From the NCBI GenBank assembly GCA_021647985.1, contig JAKITQ010000033.1, positions 1 to 34,139 of the forward strand: a DNA stretch of 34,139 bases, given 5' to 3'. Below the pieces are notes generated by a model. That model was not told where the DNA came from. It saw nothing but the letters and a program-made list of their open reading frames with translations, and made no database searches. Source of the DNA: Flavobacteriaceae bacterium (GTDB taxonomy: Bacteria > Bacteroidota > Bacteroidia > Flavobacteriales > Flavobacteriaceae). This document shows, piece by piece, positions 8,888-16,208 of this stretch. The position numbers and the translations under genes are program-made. Numbering within the stretch: position 1 is the stretch's first letter; every line of letters begins with the position of its first letter.

Positions 8888-8915
8888 TTCTTACTCCTTT
8901 CTTCTTACTACTTTA
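8888..8915 (-). repeat. Right-hand heptamer array (TTCTTAC type)
   Basis: Four in-phase 7-bp units, TTCTTAC, TCCTTTC, TTCTTAC and TACTTTA, lie between the four-helix-bundle stop and the rimO ATG. On the minus strand they read as GTAAGAA-like units, so they mirror the GTnGAAA units on the left side of the gene. Confidence 0.75.
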
Positions 8916-8918
8916 ACT

Positions 8919-10232
8919 ATGAGAACAAAATATTCAAAAAAAAATAAAATAAATGTCGTAACACTAGGCTGCTCTAAAAATATATATGACAGCGAAGTAC
9001 TCATGGGACAACTAAAAGCTAATGGCAAAAATGTTGTTCATGAAGATGAAAACGATGATGGGAATATTGTTGTAATAAATACCTGTGGTTTTATTGGTAA
9101 AGCCAAAGAAGAATCAATCAATACCATATTACATTTTGTAGATAAAAAAGAAAATGGTGATGTAGATAAGGTTTTTGTTACCGGATGTTTAAGTGAAAGA
9201 TACAAGCCTGATTTAGAGAAAGAAATCTCTAATGTGGATCAATATTTTGGTACGCATGACCTGCCAAATTTACTCAAAGCCTTAGAAGCCGATTACAAAC
9301 ACGAACTGGTTGGTGAACGTTTAACTACTACACCAAAACACTATGCATATTTAAAAATAGCTGAAGGATGCGATAGGCCTTGTTCTTTTTGTGCTATTCC
9401 GCTCATGCGAGGAGGGCATATTTCAACACCCATTGAAGAAATTGTTATAGAGGCAACCAAATTGGCTGAAAAGGGAATTAAAGAATTGATTTTAATTGCT
9501 CAGGATCTTACTTATTACGGACTGGATATATACAAAAAAAGGGCTTTGGCAGACTTGTTAAAAGAACTGGTAAAAGTTGATGGGATAGAATGGATTAGAT
9601 TGCATTACGCTTTTCCATCAGGGTTTCCGTTAGATGTTTTGGATGTGATGAAAGAAGAGCCGAAAATTTGTAATTATTTAGATATCCCTTTACAACACAT
9701 CAATACAGAATTATTAAAATCCATGAAACGTGGAACAAGTTCTGAAAAAACTATAAAGTTAATAAATCAGTTTAGAGATCGAGTTCCAAAGATGGCAATT
9801 CGAACTACCTTAATTGTTGGGTACCCTGGTGAAACAGAAGCAAAATTTGAAGAATTAAAACAGTTTGTAATAGATTCAAAATTTGAACGTATGGGCTGTT
9901 TTGCGTATTCACACGAAGAAAATACAGCTGCTTTTGATTTGGAAGATGATGTGCCGGAAGAAGTAAAAGAAGCTAGAGTTGCAGCGTTGATGGAAATACA
10001 GGCGCAAATTTCGTTCGATTTGAATCAAGAAAAAGTGGGTAAAACATTTCAATGTATTTTTGATAGGAAAGAAGGGGATCATTATATTGGTAGAACCGAA
10101 TTTGATAGTCCAGATGTTGATAATGAGGTAATTGTAGATGCGACACAGCATTATATAAAAATTGGAGAATTTATAAATATAAAAATAACAGAAGCAACCG
10201 ATTTTGATTTATATGGCGAACCAGTAAGTTAG
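8919..10232 (+). CDS. rimO: Ribosomal protein S12 methylthiotransferase RimO
   Basis: Radical-SAM enzyme that adds a methylthio group to the conserved aspartate of ribosomal protein S12. The 437-residue protein has the N-terminal MTTase domain with three cluster cysteines (Cys18 in TLGCSKN, Cys56 in NTCGFIG, Cys90 in VTGC). The radical-SAM CxxxCxxC is at Cys151, Cys155 and Cys158 in CDRPCSFCAIPLMRG, and a C-terminal TRAM-type domain (about 370-437) follows. The CDRPCSFCAIP context and length favour RimO over the tRNA enzyme MiaB. The N-terminal extension MRTKYSKKNK before the conserved NVVTLGCSKN is typical of flavobacterial RimO. Confidence 0.96.
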   Translation: MRTKYSKKNKINVVTLGCSKNIYDSEVLMGQLKANGKNVVHEDENDDGNIVVINTCGFIGKAKEESINTILHFVDKKENGDVDKVFVTGCLSERYKPDLEKEISNVDQYFGTHDLPNLLKALEADYKHELVGERLTTTPKHYAYLKIAEGCDRPCSFCAIPLMRGGHISTPIEEIVIEATKLAEKGIKELILIAQDLTYYGLDIYKKRALADLLKELVKVDGIEWIRLHYAFPSGFPLDVLDVMKEEPKICNYLDIPLQHINTELLKSMKRGTSSEKTIKLINQFRDRVPKMAIRTTLIVGYPGETEAKFEELKQFVIDSKFERMGCFAYSHEENTAAFDLEDDVPEEVKEARVAALMEIQAQISFDLNQEKVGKTFQCIFDRKEGDHYIGRTEFDSPDVDNEVIVDATQHYIKIGEFINIKITEATDFDLYGEPVS

Positions 10233-10372
10233 TTAACACTACAACGTCTTTGTATATGATATTTTTTTCCTATTTATAGTAATAAATAGTCCGTTATGTT
10301 TTTTTATATTGTTGATTTATAGCCAGTTGCACAAAAATTCTTAAATACAATAACTCGTTGGTTCTCAAAAAT

Positions 10373-10420
10373 TCAATTTATAATTCAACATTCATAATTC
10401 ATAATTACACGAAGTGTTGT
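10373..10420 (+). repeat. AT-rich heptamers plus ACGAAGTGTTGT element (copy A)
   Basis: Five in-phase 7-bp units (TCAATTT, ATAATTC, AACATTC, ATAATTC, ATAATTA; 10373-10407) run into ACGAAGTGTTGT at 10409-10420. The same arrangement recurs at 29345-29401. A 16-bp part (10403-10418) recurs inverted at 21993-22008. The TTG of this motif can serve as the -33 element of the bshC promoter. The rest of the rimO-bshC gap (10233-10506) holds only a weak AT hairpin near 10270-10289. Confidence 0.75.
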
Positions 10421-10445
10421 AGTAATGTAAAAATTCTTATTTTTG
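10417..10445 (+). promoter_or_regulatory. Putative bshC promoter
   Basis: -33 TTG at 10417-10419, 18-bp spacer, and an exact TAnnTTTG -7 box (TATTTTTG) at 10438-10445, 62 bp before the proposed bshC start. Confidence 0.6.
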
Positions 10446-10506
10446 AAAATAGTTATTAAAATTAAAATAATTTAATCGGCGTTGGCAGCGTGATATAAAA
10501 ATATAT

Positions 10507-12108
10507 TTGAAAACAAATCAAACAATAGCATTTCAAGATACCGGATATTTTTCAAATATTATTTGTGATTATTTGGATAAAAAAGAAAGCTTAAAAGAAT
10601 TTTATAATAATTATCCAGACATAGAAGGATTTGAAAATCAAATTAAATCTAAGTCAGCTTCATTTTCTAATGCCACTAGAAACGTTTTGGTTAGTAGTTT
10701 GAAAGCACAGAATGACAACTTAAAAATTACTAATGTTACAAGTGAAAATATTCAGTTGTTAAAACAAGAGCATACTTTTACGGTAACTACAGGTCATCAA
10801 TTGAATTTGTTTACCGGCCCTTTATATTTTTTATATAAGATTATTTCTACAATTAATTTAACGAAACAATTAAAATTAGAATTTCCTGATTGTAATTTTG
10901 TGCCAATTTATTGGATGGCTACAGAAGATCATGATTTTGAAGAGATTCAATACTTTAATTTTAAAGGGAAAAAGATTAAATGGAATAGAGAATCAAAAGG
11001 CGCAGTTGGTAGATTATCTTTAAAAGGTTTAAGAGATGTTCTCGATGAATTTTCATCGCTTTTGGGTGATAGTAAACATGCTAGAAAATTAAAAGACCTT
11101 TTTAGAAAAGCTTACTTAGAACAGGATAATTTAACTCAGGCTACAAGGTATTTGGCTAATGAAATTTTTGGTGCATTTGGTTTGGTAATAATTGATGGAG
11201 ATGATGTTAAACTAAAAAGACAATTTATACCTTTTGTTAAAAAAGACCTTTTCGACCAAGTAAGTTATAGGGAAGTGAGTAGTACAATTGTTAACTTAGA
11301 AAAAAACTATAAGATTCAGGTAAACCCAAGAGCAATTAATTTATTTTATTTAGATAAAAATTTAAGAGAAAGAATAATTTTTGAAGATGGTTTATTTAAA
11401 ATAAATAACACTGATATAAGCTTTACTAAAGATGAAATATTAAAAGAACTAGAAGATTCTCCTGAAAAATTTAGTCCAAATGTTTTGATGAGACCTTTAT
11501 ACCAAGAAGTGATTTTACCAAACTTATGTTATATTGGCGGTGGAGGTGAAATTGCCTATTGGTTTGAATTAAAAAAATATTTTGAATCGGTAAGCATAAC
11601 TTTTCCTATTTTGCTTCTAAGAAATTCTGTTTTGCTTCTCACTAAAAAACATAAAAGTAAAATGGCAAAATTGAATTTGACTATTGCAGATATGTTTCAA
11701 AATCAGAATCGCTTAATAAGTAAAAAGGTGAAATCAATATCTGATGTTAAAATAGATTTTTCAGATCAGAGAAATCAATTGAAACAAATGTTTTTGGCTT
11801 TGGAAGAGTTGTCCAACTGCACGGATAAGTCCTTTTTAGGAGCTGTGAAGGCGCAACAGAAAAAACAGCTGAATGGTATGGATTATTTGGAGAAAAGATT
11901 GCTAAAGGCGCAAAAAAGAAAATATAATGAAATTGTAAGTAGAATTATTCTTTTGCAAAACGAGTTGTTTCCTAATTATAGTTTACAAGAACGTCAGGCT
12001 AATTTTTCAGAATTTTATGAGACGTATGGAAGTGACCTTATTCAAGAAATAAGTAAAGAACTAGATCCTTTGCGACTAGAATTTGATATTATAGAAATTC
12101 AGTCATAA
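10507..12108 (+). CDS. bshC: Bacillithiol biosynthesis cysteine-adding enzyme BshC
   Basis: Putative cysteine ligase for the last step of bacillithiol synthesis, joining Cys to glucosaminyl-malate. The 533-residue protein carries the family hallmarks TGHQLNLFTGPLYFLYKI, VPIYWMATEDHDFEEI and LPNLCYIGGGGEIAYWFELK, then a C-terminal coiled-coil region (about 390-500). The start is a TTG at 10507: there is no nearby in-frame ATG, and homologues begin with a similar TGYFSxxICDYLDxKExLxxFY segment. Oddly, this TTG is the end of a TATATTTG -7-like box (10502-10509), so either the start or the box is fortuitous. BshA and BshB genes are not in the window. Confidence 0.93.
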   Translation: MKTNQTIAFQDTGYFSNIICDYLDKKESLKEFYNNYPDIEGFENQIKSKSASFSNATRNVLVSSLKAQNDNLKITNVTSENIQLLKQEHTFTVTTGHQLNLFTGPLYFLYKIISTINLTKQLKLEFPDCNFVPIYWMATEDHDFEEIQYFNFKGKKIKWNRESKGAVGRLSLKGLRDVLDEFSSLLGDSKHARKLKDLFRKAYLEQDNLTQATRYLANEIFGAFGLVIIDGDDVKLKRQFIPFVKKDLFDQVSYREVSSTIVNLEKNYKIQVNPRAINLFYLDKNLRERIIFEDGLFKINNTDISFTKDEILKELEDSPEKFSPNVLMRPLYQEVILPNLCYIGGGGEIAYWFELKKYFESVSITFPILLLRNSVLLLTKKHKSKMAKLNLTIADMFQNQNRLISKKVKSISDVKIDFSDQRNQLKQMFLALEELSNCTDKSFLGAVKAQQKKQLNGMDYLEKRLLKAQKRKYNEIVSRIILLQNELFPNYSLQERQANFSEFYETYGSDLIQEISKELDPLRLEFDIIEIQS

Positions 12109-12314
12109 ATTAATCCACAAATTTTTAAAGCTTTTAAATATGCATCCGCGCGATATTCAGTATTGTAGTTGATTATTTTATTTGGATTTATCCAAATTAA
12201 ATGATTGAACTCATCGTCTTGCGGAATTATATTCGCGTTTAAGTCATAATTAATTTTTACAATAGAGAGTTCTTGACCTTTGAATATTGGGTGGCAATTT
12301 GGTGGATAGAGCCA
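12099..12314 (-). pseudogene. 5'-truncated NUDIX hydrolase remnant
   Basis: Reading the minus strand from 12314 to a TGA at 12099-12101 gives 71 codons with no start codon. An in-frame TAA (12315-12317) lies directly upstream. The peptide resembles the C-terminal part of a NUDIX-fold hydrolase: HPIFKGQELSIVKINYDLN, then DDEFNHLIWINPNKI and YRADAYLKALKICGL. No NUDIX box or N-terminal half can be found upstream on this strand. The ending overlaps the 3' end of bshC by 10 bp. It is probably the decayed tail of a once convergent gene; the family assignment is by pattern memory only. Confidence 0.6.
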
Positions 12315-12374
12315 TTACAGCCTGTCGATAAATTTTACCCATGACAAGTTAATTTGGGTTAAAGTTAATAATTA

Positions 12375-12406
12375 AAACAAAAAAAATGACCGATTAATCG
12401 GTCATT
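12375..12406 (-). terminator. Terminator of the unknown helical protein gene
   Basis: A perfect 22-bp palindrome (12385-12406, core GACCGATTAATCGGTC) is followed on the minus strand by a run of T. It lies 26 bp past the stop of the gene ending at 12433. Confidence 0.88.
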
Positions 12407-12432
12407 CAAAAGTATTGTGGATGTGTATTTTT

Positions 12433-12957
12433 TTATCTAATAAATAAAAAAGAAAATAGAAATGCAAATTTGCTTAACTTAAAAGTGTCAATGGCAAAAT
12501 TTCTTTTTTTTCTTTTAATTTTAACTTCTGGATTATTTGTGAAATTTGAAACCAATTCTGAGACTTCACCAATTAATTGGTAACATGCATTAATTAATTT
12601 TTCTTCTCTAGGTAAATATTCGTTTTGTGTGTAAAGAATTAATAAAAAGTCATCATTATGATCATCTGAAGAAAAACAAGCTTCAAAAGAAGATGCATTT
12701 TTATTTGCTGTTAGTTCTTTATGAATTTCTCGATATACCGATAATTTACTCTTGTCAATAATAGATAAATCTTCTGATTCAAGTAACAATTCAATTTTTT
12801 GATTAAAATTAATGGATTCTTCCCTGTTACCTAGTAAGGTTGAGTTTACAGCATCATTTATTTTTAATTTTTCAGAAATATATGTAGTAATATTACTTTC
12901 TACAAATAAGGCTGAAATAAAAAATTCATTTCTAATTTTAATTTCATTACTCACCAT
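12433..12957 (-). CDS. Hypothetical helical protein
   Basis: I do not recognise this 174-residue protein. It appears all-helical: FFISALFVESNITTYISEKL, SINFNQKIELLLESEDL and KLSVYREIHKELTANKNASSFEACF follow one another. That layout recalls MltR-like or HEPN-like helical proteins with an N-terminal F-x-x-A-L-x-x-E segment and an R-E-I-H-K turn. The HEPN R-x4-6-H catalytic motif is not cleanly present. The C-terminus is basic (KIKRKKRNF) and ends in a phenylalanine-rich hydrophobic stretch (FAFLFSFLF), possibly a membrane anchor. It has its own promoter match about 115 bp upstream and its own terminator, so it is monocistronic and probably a real gene. Confidence 0.65.
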   Translation of the reverse strand: MVSNEIKIRNEFFISALFVESNITTYISEKLKINDAVNSTLLGNREESINFNQKIELLLESEDLSIIDKSKLSVYREIHKELTANKNASSFEACFSSDDHNDDFLLILYTQNEYLPREEKLINACYQLIGEVSELVSNFTNNPEVKIKRKKRNFAIDTFKLSKFAFLFSFLFIR

Positions 12958-13074
12958 TTTTTCTCAATTTATCACAACATTTAAATCATACTATTAAATT
13001 AAAGTACTATGTTGTATAGTTACAAACGCTAATATTGAGGGGATATTATAGGGGGATATAATCAAATTCTTTGC

Positions 13075-13102
13075 CAAATATAGCAAATCATTCTTACAAC
13101 AA
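13075..13102 (-). promoter_or_regulatory. Promoter for the unknown helical protein gene
   Basis: On the minus strand, -33 TTG (complement of 13100-13102), a 17-bp spacer and an exact TATATTTG -7 box (complement of 13075-13082). The implied 5' leader is about 110 nt and contains a short hairpin (ACTAT...ATAGT near 13010-13020). Confidence 0.6.
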
Positions 13103-13176
13103 AGTTAAAGAAATATTAATATTTTCCAAACATTTTGCTTAAATATACCTGTAAGTGGGTATTAAATTCATGGTTT

Positions 13177-13235
13177 ACCACTACAAAAAGTCCTTTTAAA
13201 TTGCTTTAAAAGGACTTTTTGTAGTGGTTTTTTTA
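13177..13235 (+). terminator. Long perfect hairpin with T tail, + strand orientation
   Basis: A 24-bp perfect inverted repeat (13177-13200 with 13205-13228) has a TTGC loop and a seven-T tail on the plus strand. Both neighbouring genes are on the minus strand and no plus-strand gene lies upstream. It may fold in the rpmE2 mRNA as well, but there the sequence after the stem (AAACCATG on the minus strand) lacks a U tract. Confidence 0.85.
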
Positions 13236-13261
13236 TAAAGTTGAAGTAAATAAAACGTGGT

Positions 13262-13513
13262 TTATTTTTTAAACTTAGCGTATTTGTTTTTGAACTTGTC
13301 AATACGACCTGCTGTATCAACCAATTTCATTTTACCAGTATAGTATGGGTGAGAAGTACGTGAAATCTCTAATTTGATTAAAGGGTATTCAATACCTTCA
13401 ACATCTAACTTTTCTTTTGAATTTGCAGTTGAACGAGTTAAAAACACATCACCATTTGACATATCTTTAAATGCTACCATTCTATAATTTTCTGGATGTA
13501 TTCCTTTTCTCAT
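13262..13513 (-). CDS. rpmE2: 50S ribosomal protein L31 type B
   Basis: Ribosomal protein bL31, zinc-independent type B, 83 residues. It begins [22 protein letters not shown] and contains [31 protein letters not shown]. There are no cysteines, which separates it from the zinc-binding CxxC form. The promoter at 13587-13615 leaves a ~65-nt leader with a small hairpin (TCAGCA/TGCTGA, 13562-13575), which could be a regulatory site for L31 but is unproven. Confidence 0.96.
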   Translation of the reverse strand: MRKGIHPENYRMVAFKDMSNGDVFLTRSTANSKEKLDVEGIEYPLIKLEISRTSHPYYTGKMKLVDTAGRIDKFKNKYAKFKK

Positions 13514-13586
13514 CGTAAACTCATTTAAATTTTATATTTTCGCTTCTTTTAAAAAGAAAACTCAGCACATGCTGATTTTGAGAGTG

Positions 13587-13615
13587 CAAATTTAAGTAAT
13601 ATTTTTAAATCTCAA
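13587..13615 (-). promoter_or_regulatory. rpmE2 promoter
   Basis: Minus-strand -33 TTG (13613-13615), 18-bp spacer and exact -7 TAAATTTG (13587-13594). It is almost back-to-back with the plus-strand -7 box at 13628-13635. Confidence 0.65.
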
Positions 13616-13627
13616 ACAATTATTTGG

Positions 13628-13635
13628 TAATTTTG
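13628..13635 (+). promoter_or_regulatory. Putative -7 box for the glutaminyl cyclotransferase gene
   Basis: TAATTTTG matches TAnnTTTG exactly, 17 bp before the ATG at 13652. A -33 TTG is not evident. The -33 position would fall within the divergent rpmE2 promoter, so the two may compete. Confidence 0.5.
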
Positions 13636-13651
13636 CACAAAAATTTTGATT

Positions 13652-14668
13652 ATGAATAAAATTAATTCTTTTTTAGCCATTTTGGTTGTGATATTTATGA
13701 CTTCTTGTGGTAATAAATACAAATTGATATTACAATCTCCTAAAACAATTAATATTGATAAACCACTAAATATAACTGTTAAAGAAAAAAATGGCAACCC
13801 TATAGATTCTATCCAATATTTTATCAATGGTAAAAAACTATCGATTAATAAATTAATTGATATTAAAGATTACAGATTGGGAAAACAAGCCATTTCTGTA
13901 ACTGTTTTTTATATGGGTCAGGAAAGAAAAATGAACAATACGATATATTTCCTAGCGGCTAAAGCACCTGTGGTTTATAATTTTGAAATTATTAATGAAT
14001 TTCCACATGATCCATTAGCTTTTACACAAGGTTTTGAATTTCACAATGGTTTTTTTTATGAAAGCACCGGGCAAAGAGGTAAGTCTACATTGAGAAAGGT
14101 AGCATTAGAAAGTGGTAAAATTCTTCAAAAAATTGATATTGATAAACAGTATTTTGCTGAAGGGATGACTATTTTAAATAATAAAATTTATCAGTTAACC
14201 TGGCAAAAAAGTGTTGGGTTTGTTTATAATTTAGAAACTTTTGAATTAGAAAAAACATTCGATTACAATCAAAGTAAAGAAGGTTGGGGTTTAACGCATA
14301 ACAATGAAAGTCTAATTAAGACCGATGGTACGGAAAGAATGTGGTTTTTGGATCCAGAGACGTTAAAAGAAAAATCATTTATTGAAATTTATACCAATAA
14401 AAGAAAAGCGGAAAAATTGAATGAATTAGAGTATGTAAATGGTAAAATATATGCCAACCTTTGGCAACAAAATTCTATTTTAATTGTAAATCCAAAAAAT
14501 GGTGCTATTGAGGGAATTGTAAATTTAAAGGGTTTACAATCAAAAGCAGGTCAAGATGGCGATGATAATGTATTGAATGGAATTGCTTATGATGAAAAAG
14601 AAGACCGATTATTTGTAACTGGTAAAAAATGGGATAAAGTATTTGAAATAAAGTTGGTTAAAAAATAG
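13652..14668 (+). CDS. Glutaminyl-peptide cyclotransferase, lipoprotein
   Basis: Plant/bacterial-type glutamine cyclotransferase (five-bladed beta-propeller), which converts N-terminal Gln to pyroglutamate on exported proteins. The lipoprotein signal ends MTSCGNK (Cys19), then comes an immunoglobulin-like stretch (about 25-100), then the catalytic domain beginning NEFPHDPLAFTQGFEFHNGFFYESTGQRGKS. Further signatures are YFAEGMTILNNKIYQLTWQ, EGWGLTHNNESLIKTDGT and NELEYVNGKIYANLWQ. The ATG at 13652 is preferred to a TTG two codons earlier. The next gene starts 4 bp after the stop, so the two are probably one operon. Confidence 0.92.
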   Translation: MNKINSFLAILVVIFMTSCGNKYKLILQSPKTINIDKPLNITVKEKNGNPIDSIQYFINGKKLSINKLIDIKDYRLGKQAISVTVFYMGQERKMNNTIYFLAAKAPVVYNFEIINEFPHDPLAFTQGFEFHNGFFYESTGQRGKSTLRKVALESGKILQKIDIDKQYFAEGMTILNNKIYQLTWQKSVGFVYNLETFELEKTFDYNQSKEGWGLTHNNESLIKTDGTERMWFLDPETLKEKSFIEIYTNKRKAEKLNELEYVNGKIYANLWQQNSILIVNPKNGAIEGIVNLKGLQSKAGQDGDDNVLNGIAYDEKEDRLFVTGKKWDKVFEIKLVKK

Positions 14669-14672
14669 AAAT

Positions 14673-16199
14673 ATGAAAGGAAGTTATTTTTTTATTTTTT
14701 CTGTAATTTTCATATTAATTTATTCCTGTAATGATGATGTTTTCGATACGATTAAAAGTTCTGGTGATTTAAGCTTTTCAAGAGATACAATTTATTTAGA
14801 TACGGTTTTTACAAATACCAGTTCAAGTACCCGAACTTTAAAGATTTATAATAAAAGCAGTAGTAATATTACGATTCCAACCATAAAACTCGGAAGAGGA
14901 GAAAGCTCATTTTACAGACTTAATGTTGATGGGATAGCAGGTAAGTCATTTGAAAATATTGATATTCTTGCTAGGGATAGTATTTATGTTTTTATCGAAG
15001 TTACTATTGATTTTAGTCAGGTTACCAATCCAATTTATACAGATTCTATAGTATTTGATCAAGGTGATCAAATGCAAGATGTTAAATTGGTAACCCTTGT
15101 TCAAGATGCACATTTTTTATTTCCGCAAAGAGATGCACAAGGAGTGAAAGAAACTATAGTTTTAGGCACAAATGCTGACGGAGAGGTGATTGAAGTTGAA
15201 GGTTTTTATTTAGAAGGAAATACAATATGGAAGAATGACAAACCTTATGTTATTTATGGATATGTAGGTGTTAATTCTAATAATAAATTGACAATTGAAA
15301 AAGGAGTAAAAATACATTTTCATAAAAATTCTGGTATCTTGGTTGAAAAGGATGCAAGCTTAAAAGTTTTGGGAGCATTGAATGAAGAAGTAGTTTTTGA
15401 AGGCGACCGATTAGAACCATTTTTTAGCGAGATCGCTGGTCAATGGGGAACAATTTGGTTGAGAGCCGGAAGTAAAGATCACGAAATAAACTATGCTATA
15501 ATTAAAAATAATACTATTGGTATTTTAGTGGATTCCATAGGTGACTTATCTAATCCTACCTTAAAAATTAGCAATACACAAATTTACAATACTTCAAGTT
15601 TCGGACTGTTGGGTAGATCAGCTAATATCAAAGGAGAAAACTTAGTTATAGCAAATAACGGTCAATCTTCTTTAGCTTGTACTCTAGGCGGTACCTATAA
15701 TTTTACACATAGCACCTTTGCAAACTATTGGAATAATAGTATAAGGAATTTTCCTACTGTACTGATTAATAATTTTATAACAATCCAAAATGAGGATGGT
15801 TCTGAAGATACATTGGAAAGAGATTTAATAGCTGCAAATTTTACAAATTCAATTATCGATGGTAATCAAAATATAGAATTTATTTTAGATAAGAATGAAG
15901 CTGCCCAATTTAATTATACTTTTAAAAATAATTTATTGAAATTTAATGATGTTGGTGGTAATTTTAATGATGATCCATTATATGATTTTGAAGATACTCT
16001 GTTCTATCAAAACAATATAATAAACGGAGAAACAGATTTTAAAAATATAGAAACCAACCAATATATCATAGGTCTAGATTCGGATGCTGTTGAAAATGCA
16101 GATATAAATGCAGCCTCTCAAATACCATTAGATATATTAGGGCAAAACCGCATATTAAATCCAGATATCGGGGCCTATCAACATATTATTTTTGAATAA
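14673..16199 (+). CDS. Parallel beta-helix surface lipoprotein, function unknown
   Basis: A 508-residue predicted lipoprotein (signal ends LIYSC, Cys19). The N-terminal part (about 30-140) looks like an immunoglobulin-like or HYDIN-type domain: LSFSRDTIYLDTVFTNTSSS and DSIYVFIEVTIDFSQ. The middle and C-terminal parts look like a right-handed beta helix with short polar repeats (HFHKNSGILVEKDASLKVLGA, NNTIGILVDSIGDLSNPTLKISNTQIYNTSS). The last residues include NPDIGAYQH, a pattern common at the end of bacterial beta-helix proteins. It overlaps no neighbour and lies 4 bp after the glutaminyl cyclotransferase gene, so the two are likely co-expressed at the cell surface. The ligand is unknown. 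Confidence 0.8.
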   Translation: MKGSYFFIFSVIFILIYSCNDDVFDTIKSSGDLSFSRDTIYLDTVFTNTSSSTRTLKIYNKSSSNITIPTIKLGRGESSFYRLNVDGIAGKSFENIDILARDSIYVFIEVTIDFSQVTNPIYTDSIVFDQGDQMQDVKLVTLVQDAHFLFPQRDAQGVKETIVLGTNADGEVIEVEGFYLEGNTIWKNDKPYVIYGYVGVNSNNKLTIEKGVKIHFHKNSGILVEKDASLKVLGALNEEVVFEGDRLEPFFSEIAGQWGTIWLRAGSKDHEINYAIIKNNTIGILVDSIGDLSNPTLKISNTQIYNTSSFGLLGRSANIKGENLVIANNGQSSLACTLGGTYNFTHSTFANYWNNSIRNFPTVLINNFITIQNEDGSEDTLERDLIAANFTNSIIDGNQNIEFILDKNEAAQFNYTFKNNLLKFNDVGGNFNDDPLYDFEDTLFYQNNIINGETDFKNIETNQYIIGLDSDAVENADINAASQIPLDILGQNRILNPDIGAYQHIIFE

Positions 16200-16208
16200 A
16201 TTTGTATA

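Noticed and set aside
10270..10289. rimO terminator
   Set aside because: The hairpin CTATTTA/TAAATAG is short, AT-only and has no adjacent T tract.
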